NCBI GenBank assembly: GCA_910577755.1
Contig: CAJTNL010000029.1
Location: 1-9,434, forward strand
Source: an uncultured Eubacteriales bacterium
Lineage (GTDB): Bacteria > Bacillota > Clostridia > Oscillospirales > Acutalibacteraceae
DNA: 9,434 nt
Direction of reading: 5' to 3'
This document shows, piece after piece, positions 1 to 6,331 of this stretch. The notes beneath the pieces are model-generated. The model saw only the letters and a program-made list of their open reading frames with translations. It was not told the origin of the DNA and did no database searches. The translations under genes and the position numbers were made by a program. Numbering within the stretch: the stretch's first letter is position 1; each line of letters starts with the position of its first letter.

Positions 1-282
1 AACAGAATAAAAAAATTCAGCTTCATTCTTATATTCAGTTAAAGCAGCAATAAGAGGTTCAACATGATCTCTAATCACAGAATAAACACCAATTAAATCA
101 CTGTTTATATCATTAATATAAGCAGTATTAGGCTGCAAATGAAAAAGTAAAGCGCCTCCGCCTACAAACGGCTCACAATAAGAGGTTATGTGTTTAGGTA
201 GCAATGGCATAAATGTCTCTAATAATTGCCTTTTACCTCCCACCCATTTTAAAACAGGAGCAACCAGTTTATTCTTTTTCAT
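1..282 (-). CDS. dam: DNA adenine methylase, D12 class (N-terminal 94 codons; 3' part outside window)
   Basis: This is the start of an S-adenosylmethionine-dependent DNA N6-adenine methyltransferase. Reading complement from the ATG at 282-280, 94 codons stay open to the window edge. Residues 12-18 (KWVGGKR) match motif X, which binds the methyl donor in Dam/DpnII-type enzymes. Residues 37-45 (EPFVGGGAL) match motif I, the AdoMet loop, followed by NDIN at 57-60. The catalytic DPPY motif would lie in the missing part, so activity cannot be judged here. The start is supported by a strong AAGGAGG on the minus strand at about 292-299, ten bases upstream. The gene is divergent from the Fur-family regulator, with 193 bp between them. 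It could be a solitary methylase or the modification half of a restriction system encoded beyond the window; the sequence here does not decide. The family call is firm, the specificity (GATC or other) is not. Confidence 0.93.
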   Translation of the reverse strand, partial: MKKNKLVAPVLKWVGGKRQLLETFMPLLPKHITSYCEPFVGGGALLFHLQPNTAYINDINSDLIGVYSVIRDHVEPLIAALTEYKNEAEFFYSV

Positions 283-351
283 ATTTCTGATTGCCTCCTT
301 TCCAATCATGTTATGAAATCCCCCGAAACACTATGCCCATCTAATCTCCAA

Positions 352-371
352 TCATACCTTTTCATACCTTT
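352..371. repeat. Tandem direct repeat, 2 x 10 bp (TCATACCTTT)
   Basis: Two exact, abutting copies of TCATACCTTT occupy 352-361 and 362-371 in the gap between the methylase and the Fur-family gene. In the same gap TCCAATCAT occurs twice, at 301-309 and 347-355, and the second copy runs into the first decamer. The decamers lie in the upstream leader of the methylase. They may be a regulatory site or chance; nothing else in the sequence decides this. Confidence 0.6.
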
Positions 372-403
372 ACAAAAAAGAAATCCATAAATCTATATAG
401 CTA

Positions 404-432
404 TTGACTATTGCCCAAATGTATAGTACCAT
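404..432 (+). promoter_or_regulatory. Probable sigma-A promoter of the zur-znuACB operon
   Basis: A -35 element TTGACT at 404-409 (5 of 6 to consensus) is followed after 17 bp by TACCAT at 427-432 (4 of 6). Transcription would start near 439, inside the palindrome at 436-460, as expected for a repressor-controlled promoter. It is the only good promoter ahead of the operon. The -10 is mediocre, so the exact position is uncertain. Confidence 0.55.
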
Positions 433-435
433 AAA

Positions 436-460
436 TATTAAATTGAGAATCAATTTCATA
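436..460. promoter_or_regulatory. Candidate Fur-family (Zur) operator palindrome
   Basis: The stretch is a dyad: a perfect AAATTGA-GAA-TCAATTT core at 440-456, extended outward by TAT/ATA after one mismatched pair, so 10 of 11 base pairs match over 25 bp. It covers the presumed transcription start and lies just before the Fur-family gene. The core loosely resembles the classical Fur box (TGATAATCAT type) but is not the textbook Bacillus Zur box. The role as autoregulatory operator is inferred from position and symmetry. The half-sites AAATTG-N5-CAATTT recur at the trxB promoter (5709-5725). Confidence 0.65.
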
Positions 461-475
461 TTGGAGCGTTATTAA

Positions 476-889
476 ATGACACAATTAGATGGATACAAAA
501 CAAAACAACGAGACTATATTTTGCAGTTTTTAATTAAAAATCAAGAAAAACACGTTACTGTTGATGATGTCGTCGATCATCTGAAAAGTGCAGGCAATCC
601 GGTAGGAAAGGCAACCGTCTACCGCTATCTAGACAAACTGGTGGGGCAAGGTGACGTGCGAAAATATTTACTGGAAGACTCTGGCGCATGTTACCAGTAT
701 AATGCAGATCAGAAATCTTGCGCAATGCATTTTCATCTAAAATGCGTTACCTGCAAAAAACTGATTCATTTACACTGTGACTTTTTAAATGAAATTGAGC
801 GGCATATATTAACTGATCACCACTTTACAATAGATCCCTCACGTACTGTATTCTACGGTCAATGCGAAAACTGCAAATCACAAGTCTAA
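476..889 (+). CDS. zur: Fur-family metalloregulator, probably the zinc uptake regulator Zur
   Basis: This 137-residue protein is a full-length Fur-family transcription factor, a metal-responsive repressor working as a dimer in the cytoplasm. The N-terminal winged helix spans about residues 8-65, with the recognition helix around GKATVYRYLDKL (44-55). The C-terminal dimerisation and metal domain contains HFH at 85-87 and two CxxC pairs, C90/C93 and C130/C133, which form the structural zinc site in this family. Further metal-ligand candidates are H98, H100, E106, H110 and H115/H116. The start has GGAG at 463-466. It is the first gene of an apparent operon with zinc transporter genes, with only 26 bp to znuA. 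That linkage, and not the protein sequence alone, favours Zur over Fur, PerR or Mur. The palindrome at 436-460 suggests that it represses its own operon when metal is plentiful. Confidence 0.88.
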   Translation: MTQLDGYKTKQRDYILQFLIKNQEKHVTVDDVVDHLKSAGNPVGKATVYRYLDKLVGQGDVRKYLLEDSGACYQYNADQKSCAMHFHLKCVTCKKLIHLHCDFLNEIERHILTDHHFTIDPSRTVFYGQCENCKSQV

Positions 890-915
890 CCACTACTATA
901 TAAAGGAGCTTTAAA

Positions 916-1905
916 ATGAAAAAACTTCTTACCTTTTTCTTTGCTATGCTTGTATTAGGCGGCATGTTAACCGGCTGCGGTTCCGCTCCCGGTAACAGTT
1001 CTTTCTCAGAAAGCAATCAATCAAATAAAATTACCATTGTGGCTACATTATTTCCCCAGTACGATTTTGCCCGTCAAATTGCTGGCGACAAAGCAAATGT
1101 TCAGTTGATTTTACCCCCGGGTGTTGAGAGCCATACCTACGATCCTTCTCCCTCTGACATTATCTCCATTCATAATGCAGACATTTTTCTATATACAGGT
1201 TCAAATATGGAAACATGGGCAAATAATGTAATTACCACCTTACCTGCTTCAGTAAACGTACTGAATGTTGCAAAGGACATTCCTCTGCTCAAAAGTCCCA
1301 GCGGCAGTCATAACCACACAGATGATGAGGGACATACCCACGAAGACATTAGCGATGCAGAATTAAATCAGTATGATCCTCACATTTGGACCAGTCCCAT
1401 AAATGCAAAAACCATGATAAACCATATACTAGAAGCCCTATGTGAAACTGATCCTACCAATGCCAATACGTACAGACAAAATGCAGCCGACTATTTGAAC
1501 CAATTAGACGAGTTAGACAGTTCTATTCGCAGCGTCATAACAAGCGGCAATCGCAAAAAATTGGTTTTTGGCAGCCGTTTTGCGCTTTTCTACTTTACCC
1601 ATGAGTATAATTTGGACTATCGCTCTGCTTATGATTCTTGTTCAGCAGATGCAGAACCCAGTGCGAAAGATATTTCTGACTTGATTAACGAAATAAAAGA
1701 GGAGCAAACACCTGTTGTTTACTATGAAGAATTAATAGATCCCCAAATTGCACGTACCATCAGTGCAGAAACTGGTGCTGAAATGCTCTTATTTCACTCC
1801 TGTCACAACCTCTCCAAATCAGATTTTGACAACGGTGAAACATATTTATCTCTTATGAAGCAAAATATTAAAAATATGAAAAAAGGACTTGAAACAACGC
1901 TATGA
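916..1905 (+). CDS. znuA: Zinc ABC transporter substrate-binding lipoprotein
   Basis: This is the extracellular metal-capture component of a ZnuABC-type importer (cluster A-I solute-binding family), 329 residues. The N-terminus is a lipoprotein signal: MKK, a hydrophobic stretch at 4-19 and the lipobox LTGC with C21 as the lipidated cysteine. A Ser/Asn-rich linker follows to about residue 37. The first metal-ligand histidine is H73 (in GVESHTYDPS) and the second is H156 (in YDPHIW). Between them is a short His/Asp-rich loop with H132, H134, H140 and H142, typical of zinc rather than manganese binding proteins. The third classical histidine is absent; the equivalent region reads FGSRFALFYF (218-227). 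C242 and an HSCH motif at 294-297 lie further on. The gene has AAGGAG at its start and overlaps znuC by 4 bp (ATGA), indicating translational coupling. Zinc is the likely substrate by context and His loop; manganese is less likely. Confidence 0.92.
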   Translation: MKKLLTFFFAMLVLGGMLTGCGSAPGNSSFSESNQSNKITIVATLFPQYDFARQIAGDKANVQLILPPGVESHTYDPSPSDIISIHNADIFLYTGSNMETWANNVITTLPASVNVLNVAKDIPLLKSPSGSHNHTDDEGHTHEDISDAELNQYDPHIWTSPINAKTMINHILEALCETDPTNANTYRQNAADYLNQLDELDSSIRSVITSGNRKKLVFGSRFALFYFTHEYNLDYRSAYDSCSADAEPSAKDISDLINEIKEEQTPVVYYEELIDPQIARTISAETGAEMLLFHSCHNLSKSDFDNGETYLSLMKQNIKNMKKGLETTL

Positions 1906-2600
1906 TACTCTCCTGCCGTGACGTAACTGTTGAATTTGATGCTAAAAGAGTCGTTGATCATATATCTTTTGATGTGGAAGAAGGTGAATATGTCTGCATT
2001 GTAGGAGAAAACGGCTCTGGAAAAAGCACATTACTGAAAAGTATATTAGGTCTAGTCTCTCTAAAATATGGTTCTGTTACATTTGGTTCGCAGATATCCC
2101 GCAAACGATTCGGCTATTTACCCCAACAAAACCACATTCAAAAGGACTTTCCTGCTTCTGTTTATGAAGTAGTACTGTCCGGATGTTTAAACCGTTGCGG
2201 TTTAAGACCTTTTTATAGTAAATCGGAGAAACAGTTGGCGCTTGCACATATGAAACGGCTGAGTATTAGTGACTTAAAAAAATGTTCGTACAGTACATTA
2301 TCCGGTGGTCAACAGCAGCGTGTATTGTTAGCTCGCGCCTTGTGCGCCACTGACAAGCTATTATTGCTAGACGAGCCCGTTACCGGACTGGACCCCTTAG
2401 TGACTACCGAGCTTTATCAACTAATTCAACAATTAAACGATGAGTTGGGTGTTACCATCATCATGGTTTCTCATGATATTGCCACAGCAGCCAAATATGC
2501 CGACAAAATTTTACATATGAATCAAACACTACTTTTTTATGGTGATACGCCATCATATATCTCTACCAATCTTGGCAAAACATTCATAAAAGGCTCTTAG
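1902..2600 (+). CDS. znuC: Zinc ABC transporter ATP-binding protein
   Basis: This 232-residue cytoplasmic ATPase powers metal import through ZnuB. All hallmark motifs are present and intact: Walker A GENGSGKST at 35-43, Q-loop at Q75/Q76, signature LSGGQQQR at 133-140, Walker B LLLLDEP at 153-159 with the catalytic Glu, D-loop GLDP at 162-165 and switch His H191 in VSHD. The length fits metal-type ABC ATPases. Its ATG overlaps the znuA stop codon and an AAAGGA lies within the end of znuA, so the two are probably translationally coupled. The C-terminus is slightly shorter than in E. coli ZnuC and lacks a long extension. The assignment to the zinc/manganese family rests on the motifs plus the flanking znuA and znuB. 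Confidence 0.94.
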   Translation: MILSCRDVTVEFDAKRVVDHISFDVEEGEYVCIVGENGSGKSTLLKSILGLVSLKYGSVTFGSQISRKRFGYLPQQNHIQKDFPASVYEVVLSGCLNRCGLRPFYSKSEKQLALAHMKRLSISDLKKCSYSTLSGGQQQRVLLARALCATDKLLLLDEPVTGLDPLVTTELYQLIQQLNDELGVTIIMVSHDIATAAKYADKILHMNQTLLFYGDTPSYISTNLGKTFIKGS

Positions 2601-2619
2601 TACCGGAAAGGAATACCTT

Positions 2620-3456
2620 ATGTTGAACCTATTACAAAATTTATTTTCTTATACTTTCATGGTACGGGCATTGATTGTCGGTATGCTGGTTTCTCTTTGC
2701 GCTTCTTTGCTAGGCGTTAGCTTAGTATTGAAACGATATTCTATGATCGGAGACGGTCTCTCTCATGTGGCCTTCGGTGCAATAGCGATTGCTATGGCAA
2801 TGCAATGGGCTCCGCTTCCCATTGCAATTCCTGTAGTAGTTGCCGCCGCTTTCTTATTACTCCAATTAAGCGCTAACAGTAAAATCAAAGGCGACTCCGC
2901 AATCGCTTTAATTGCAAGCAGCGCTTTGGCTATTGGCGTTATGGCTGTTTCATTATCATCGGGTCAAAATACTGATATATATAGCTATATGTTTGGCAGT
3001 ATTCTGGCTATGACAGACAACGATGTTTATATCAGTATTGCTCTTTCCGTTATAGTTTTAATCTTATTTGTTATATTTTATCATAAAATTTTTGCTGTTA
3101 CCTTTGATGAAAGCTTCGCAAAAGCAACCGGTATCAAATCCAATGTATATAATGTTCTGCTGGCTTTATTAACTGCTCTGATAATTGTAGTTGGTATGCG
3201 TATTATGGGTACCATGCTCATATCAAGTTTAATTATTTTTCCTGCTTTATCTGCCATGCGCATATTTCAGCAATTCCGTTGGGTTATCATTGCAGCTGCT
3301 ATAATTTCTATTGTATGCTTCTTTATCGGCATAGTTGTTTCCTACCAATACTCTACACCGACCGGCGCAAGTATTGTCATTGTAAACTTAATTATATTTC
3401 TAATATGCCTTGCGAGTAACTTTATCAGCAAAATTATTAAAAGGAAAATATCTTAA
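2620..3456 (+). CDS. znuB: Zinc ABC transporter permease (ABC-3 family)
   Basis: This 278-residue integral membrane protein forms the translocation channel of the importer, presumably as a homodimer. Hydrophobic stretches run through most of its length and are consistent with about eight or nine membrane segments. The conserved ABC-3 signature GDGLSHVAFG is at 44-53. A cytoplasmic DESFAKATGI at 163-172 is in the position expected for the coupling helix that docks with ZnuC. The late GMRIMGTMLISSLIIFPALSA region is characteristic of ZnuB/MntB-type permeases. The C-terminus ends in a Lys/Arg-rich cytoplasmic tail. It follows znuC by 19 bp with GAAAGGA as binding site and closes the operon. I see no strong hairpin terminator after it, so some read-through into the next gene is possible. 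Confidence 0.94.
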   Translation: MLNLLQNLFSYTFMVRALIVGMLVSLCASLLGVSLVLKRYSMIGDGLSHVAFGAIAIAMAMQWAPLPIAIPVVVAAAFLLLQLSANSKIKGDSAIALIASSALAIGVMAVSLSSGQNTDIYSYMFGSILAMTDNDVYISIALSVIVLILFVIFYHKIFAVTFDESFAKATGIKSNVYNVLLALLTALIIVVGMRIMGTMLISSLIIFPALSAMRIFQQFRWVIIAAAIISIVCFFIGIVVSYQYSTPTGASIVIVNLIIFLICLASNFISKIIKRKIS

Positions 3457-3517
3457 TAGTACTTTAAACCATATCCTTACAGATAAATAACAAAAGGTGA
3501 CAATATCCAACTACATC

Positions 3518-3546
3518 TTGCAAATTCATTTTACATTGCCTATAAT
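3518..3546 (+). promoter_or_regulatory. Sigma-A promoter of the SGNH hydrolase gene
   Basis: TTGCAA at 3518-3523 and a perfect TATAAT at 3541-3546 are separated by 17 bp. The -10 ends 40 bp before the ATG of the next gene. This suggests that the hydrolase is transcribed independently of the zinc operon. Confidence 0.75.
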
Positions 3547-3586
3547 AAATAAGCATGTAAAAAACAAGTAAGAATGGAGGTTAAAA

Positions 3587-4453
3587 ATGAAGCGCTGGAT
3601 GCAAACTGTTAAAACCAGATTTCTGTTTGCTGCAAGTGTTGCTTGTATTGTGATATTAGCAATCATCATCACCTTAATTTGCATTTTTACTATAAAACCA
3701 AATGCAACAGAAACAGCTTCTGAACCCGAAAGCACAGTTATTTCAGAAAGCGTACCAACTGATGAAAAAAACAGGCCGGACAACATTGTTACAGAAAGTA
3801 CTGATATAGAAACTCCCCCTATAAGTACCGAACATTTTATACCGCAATCTACCGAAGTTGACAATACTTTCTTTGCAGATACTCTTTTTATTGGTAATTC
3901 AATTACAGAAGGATTTCAAAGATTCTCGGGCCTAGACAACGCCACATTTTATCAGGGACGCGGCATGACGGTAGAAAATATTCATCGAATGAAAGTTGTA
4001 AATGCAGATAACTCTTCCGATATGGACGGAAACGGTGATAAAACAATCATAGACGCTCTACATGACAGACAATTTAACCAAATTTATATTTTGCTGGGTT
4101 CCAATGAATTAGGATGGGTTTACTATGATCTATTCATCAACCAGTACGCAGATTTGATTGATACGATTCGTGAACTACAGCCAAATGCTAAAATTTGTGT
4201 ACAGTCTATTCTACCGGTATCCGCGCAGCGGTCTGAAACTGATGAAGTCTATACAAATGAAAAAATTGAATATTTGAATCAGATGATTATTCAGATGTCA
4301 TCACAAAAAAATATACCTTATCTAAACGCCGCCGAAGTTTTTAAAAATGAAAACGGTGCGTTATCAGAGGAGCACACTACTGACGGCATCCATTTAACGC
4401 CCGAGGCATGTAAAACATGGTATATGTACGTAAAAACTCATATTATGCAGTAA
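3587..4453 (+). CDS. Membrane-anchored extracellular SGNH/GDSL-family hydrolase
   Basis: This 288-residue protein is predicted to be an esterase or acetylhydrolase outside the membrane. A short basic N-terminus (MKRWMQTVKTR) and a single hydrophobic segment at about 12-36 form a signal anchor without lipobox. A Ser/Thr/Glu/Pro-rich linker follows to about residue 95. The catalytic domain shows the SGNH blocks: FIGNSITEGF (101-110) with nucleophile S105, YQGRGM (122-127) giving the block II glycine G126, LLGSNE (169-174) with N173 as oxyanion-hole residue, and DGIHLT (266-271) with catalytic D266 and H269. The nucleophile block reads GNS instead of GDS, a common variant. The start has TGGAGG seven bases upstream. 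Substrates of such anchored enzymes are often acetylated cell-wall polymers or polysaccharides, but nothing here identifies the substrate. It has its own promoter and terminator, so a link with zinc uptake is not implied. Confidence 0.88.
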   Translation: MKRWMQTVKTRFLFAASVACIVILAIIITLICIFTIKPNATETASEPESTVISESVPTDEKNRPDNIVTESTDIETPPISTEHFIPQSTEVDNTFFADTLFIGNSITEGFQRFSGLDNATFYQGRGMTVENIHRMKVVNADNSSDMDGNGDKTIIDALHDRQFNQIYILLGSNELGWVYYDLFINQYADLIDTIRELQPNAKICVQSILPVSAQRSETDEVYTNEKIEYLNQMIIQMSSQKNIPYLNAAEVFKNENGALSEEHTTDGIHLTPEACKTWYMYVKTHIMQ

Positions 4454-4497
4454 GATTATAAAAATGAATCTATATAAATCTGTGCATACTATACTGT

Positions 4498-4544
4498 AAA
4501 ATAAAAACTGTTGTATTTTATTGAAATACAACAGTTTTTATTTT
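4498..4544. terminator. Bidirectional intrinsic terminator hairpin
   Basis: Two perfectly complementary 21-nt arms (4498-4518 and 4524-4544) enclose a 5-nt loop. The core CTGTTGTATTT/AAATACAACAG is flanked by A-rich and T-rich arms, so either strand ends in a U tract. It lies 44 bp after the SGNH hydrolase stop and about 180 bp past the convergent trxB stop, and can serve both. The remaining 4545-4722 shows no gene or hairpin that I can support. Confidence 0.88.
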
Positions 4545-4722
4545 AAGTATATAACCAACCCACAAACTTTTCTGCATTTAACATACGTATACAAAATAAT
4601 AAAACTATGCGCTGAAAAACATAAGTGTCAATACACATCATCGCAAATGCTTATACTAAGTCAAAACACAATTCAGTTATACGCATTTCATCTATAAAAC
4701 AGAAGCTGTAAATACTGCTTTA

Positions 4723-5664
4723 TCATTCTGAATCGGTTAATTGCAACTGGATATACTCTTCTGCCATATAAGCCGCCACCGCACCGTCTGCTACTGCTGT
4801 AACAACCTGACGTAACGGTTTTGTTCGTACATCGCCTGCAACAAATACACCCAACTGAGAACTTTTTGTGGATTCGTCCGCCACCACATAACCATTCCCA
4901 TCCAGTTCTAACTGACCTTTTAATAAATCAGTATTAGGAACATTACCGACCGCTACAAAGATACCTTGACACTCAATGGTGGTGACTTCTCCTGTATTTT
5001 TATTTTTCACTTTCACACCCGATACCGTTTGTTCATGCAAAATTTCTTCTACAGTACTATCCCATACAAACGTAACATTTTCCGCTTGTTTCAACACATC
5101 GTAATATATTGCTGCAGCACGCAAAATGTTTCTCCTATGTATAATATATACCCGTTTACACAATTTTGACAAAAACACAGCGTCCGCCGCCGCTGTATCG
5201 CCACCACCAATAACCACAACTGTTTTATTGCGGAAAAACGCACCGTCACAGGTTGCACAGTACGATACACCTTTGCCACGCAAAGCGCGCTCTTCCTCTA
5301 ATCCTAACTCTCTCGGTGAAGCACCAGTTGCGACAATGATTGCCCTCGATGTATAAGTGGTTCCGTTGGCAACCGTCACCTCTTTGACTAATCCCTCTAT
5401 TTTAACCGAAACAATTTCTTCCGTTTTATGCTCTATTTGAAAGCGCTCAGCTTGTTTTTGCATATTCATTGCCAAGGTGACGCCGTCAACTCCTTCAGGA
5501 AAACCCGGATAGTTGTCTATATGCTCTGTAGTTACCATCTGTCCACCCGGCACATATTTTTCTAAAAGCAATGTTTTCATTGCAGCACGTCCGCAATACA
5601 AAGCCGCTGTATAACCTGCCGGTCCGCCTCCAATAATAATTACGTCATATAAGATTGTATTCAT
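4723..5664 (-). CDS. trxB: Thioredoxin reductase (NADPH, FAD)
   Basis: This 313-residue flavoenzyme transfers electrons from NADPH through FAD to thioredoxin in the cytoplasm. FAD-binding GGGPAG is at 12-17. The redox-active CATC pair is C136/C139 in YCATCDGAFF. The NADPH domain has GGGDTA at 153-158 and HRRNILRA at 176-183, the arginine cluster that favours NADPH. The second FAD motif with AGD is at 276-278, and RQVVTAVADGAVAA near the end is the usual C-terminal signature. Length and domain order are those of bacterial low-molecular-weight TrxB. The start has AAGGAGTG upstream. No thioredoxin gene is adjacent. The promoter at 5694-5722 carries a palindrome over its -35 that resembles the one at the zur promoter. 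Confidence 0.96.
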   Translation of the reverse strand: MNTILYDVIIIGGGPAGYTAALYCGRAAMKTLLLEKYVPGGQMVTTEHIDNYPGFPEGVDGVTLAMNMQKQAERFQIEHKTEEIVSVKIEGLVKEVTVANGTTYTSRAIIVATGASPRELGLEEERALRGKGVSYCATCDGAFFRNKTVVVIGGGDTAAADAVFLSKLCKRVYIIHRRNILRAAAIYYDVLKQAENVTFVWDSTVEEILHEQTVSGVKVKNKNTGEVTTIECQGIFVAVGNVPNTDLLKGQLELDGNGYVVADESTKSSQLGVFVAGDVRTKPLRQVVTAVADGAVAAYMAEEYIQLQLTDSE

Positions 5665-5693
5665 TCCATCACTCCTTGATTTATGATGGTTTT

Positions 5694-5722
5694 ATTATAA
5701 CATAAAAGAAATTGCATAGCAA
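5694..5722 (-). promoter_or_regulatory. Probable trxB promoter
   Basis: On the minus strand TTGCTA (complement 5717-5722, 4 of 6) is followed after 17 bp by a perfect TATAAT (complement 5694-5699), 29 bp before the trxB ATG. The -35 lies inside the palindrome 5709-5725. Confidence 0.65.
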
Positions 5723-5725
5723 TTT
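5709..5725. promoter_or_regulatory. Palindrome over the trxB -35 element (candidate operator)
   Basis: AAATTGC-ATA-GCAATTT is a perfect 7-3-7 inverted repeat overlapping the trxB -35 hexamer. Binding here would block RNA polymerase. Its outer half-sites, AAATTG-N5-CAATTT, are identical in sequence and spacing to those of the palindrome in front of the Fur-family gene (440-456). No regulator is proven. Confidence 0.55.
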
Positions 5726-5774
5726 TCAATGGACACCATACTTATCTGCAAAAATTTTGAATTATACGATGAAT

Positions 5775-5823
5775 TATAAAGTTTTTACAAAAAACAAACT
5801 GGGTTTTACAGGTAAACTTTATA
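5775..5823. repeat. Inverted repeat in the trxB / DUF1292 divergent gap
   Basis: Perfect 10-nt arms TATAAAGTTT (5775-5784) and AAACTTTATA (5814-5823) are separated by 29 nt, which contain TTTTACA twice counting the arm edge (5783-5789 and 5804-5810). It lies upstream of both divergent promoters. It may be a regulator site with spaced halves or an accidental AT-rich dyad. Confidence 0.35.
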
Positions 5824-5881
5824 CATAGTTACTATAAATTTGTGGTTGATTTAGGCATAATTTCAATAATTTATTTTTTTA

Positions 5882-5910
5882 TTGACTTCCTGTTATTGGG
5901 ACTGTACAAT
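5882..5910 (+). promoter_or_regulatory. Promoter of the DUF1292 gene
   Basis: TTGACT at 5882-5887 and TACAAT at 5905-5910 are 17 bp apart, each 5 of 6 to consensus. The -10 ends 27 bp before the ATG at 5938. Its position argues against an in-frame upstream ATG at 5842 being the start. Confidence 0.75.
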
Positions 5911-5937
5911 GAGATTAAAAGTATAAGGAGTGAAAAT

Positions 5938-6252
5938 ATGAGTGATAATATCAACAATGAGGAATTTGAAGTAGATTTAATTACCTTAATTGATGACGAA
6001 GGCACAGAGCATGAATTTGAAATTCTGGATGTCATTGAAAATGACAAAGGATGTTTTTACGCACTTTTACCAACCTTTGAAGATCCAACAGCCTCCGTTG
6101 AATCAGAGGGTACTTATTATATTTTTGAAGCTATTGAAGAGGATGGAGAAGAACAGTTAGCAGAGGTAGAAGATGAGGAATTGCTGGATCAACTGGCAGA
6201 AATTTTTGAAAGCCATTTTGACGAAATGTACGAATCTGCTGATGATGCATAA
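5938..6252 (+). CDS. yrzB: DUF1292 family small acidic protein (YrzB-like)
   Basis: This is a 104-residue, strongly acidic cytoplasmic protein of the DUF1292 family, whose function is unknown. The family pattern is seen in the opening EVDLITLIDDEGTEHEFEIL, then FYALLP in the middle and an acidic C-terminal half ending with Asp/Glu runs. There are no signal peptide or membrane segments. I chose the ATG at 5938 because AAGGAG lies 8 bp upstream and a good promoter occupies 5882-5910; the longer reading frame from 5842 would begin with an untypical hydrophobic stretch upstream of that promoter. In Bacillus and many Firmicutes this gene sits directly after ruvX (yrrK). Here it stands alone, with ruvX about 1.6 kb away on the other strand. 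It is followed by the 6S RNA gene; no terminator hairpin is obvious between them. Confidence 0.85.
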   Translation: MSDNINNEEFEVDLITLIDDEGTEHEFEILDVIENDKGCFYALLPTFEDPTASVESEGTYYIFEAIEEDGEEQLAEVEDEELLDQLAEIFESHFDEMYESADDA

Positions 6253-6316
6253 TGATGATTTGGAAAAAATATTCACTCATAAATTTTCAAAAAAGAATTA
6301 TGAGCCGAATACTATA

Positions 6317-6325
6317 TGATATAAT
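6317..6325 (+). promoter_or_regulatory. Extended -10 promoter of the 6S RNA gene
   Basis: TGATATAAT at 6317-6325 is a perfect extended -10 element (TG, one base, TATAAT). No good -35 is seen at the expected distance. Transcription would start near 6332, just before the 5' strand of the RNA's closing helix. Confidence 0.65.
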
Positions 6326-6331
6326 TTGAGC

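Noticed and set aside
3457..3517. A terminator for the zinc operon
   Set aside because: I found no stem with a following T tract in this stretch, so none is annotated.
3526..3864. A minus-strand reading frame of 112 codons
   Set aside because: It is antisense to the start and promoter of the SGNH hydrolase and its composition mirrors the Ser/Thr-rich linker on the other strand.
4498..4544. The 21-bp perfect inverted repeat as a mobile-element end or a CRISPR-like repeat
   Set aside because: It occurs once, with a 5-nt loop and A/T-rich flanks between convergent genes, which is what a bidirectional terminator looks like.
4545..4722. A small gene or RNA between the terminator and trxB
   Set aside because: No reading frame with a binding site and no stable hairpin is visible on either strand.
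5842..5937. An N-terminal extension of the DUF1292 protein starting at the ATG at 5842
   Set aside because: A strong promoter lies at 5882-5910 inside it, the extension is hydrophobic and unlike the family, and AAGGAG precedes the ATG at 5938.
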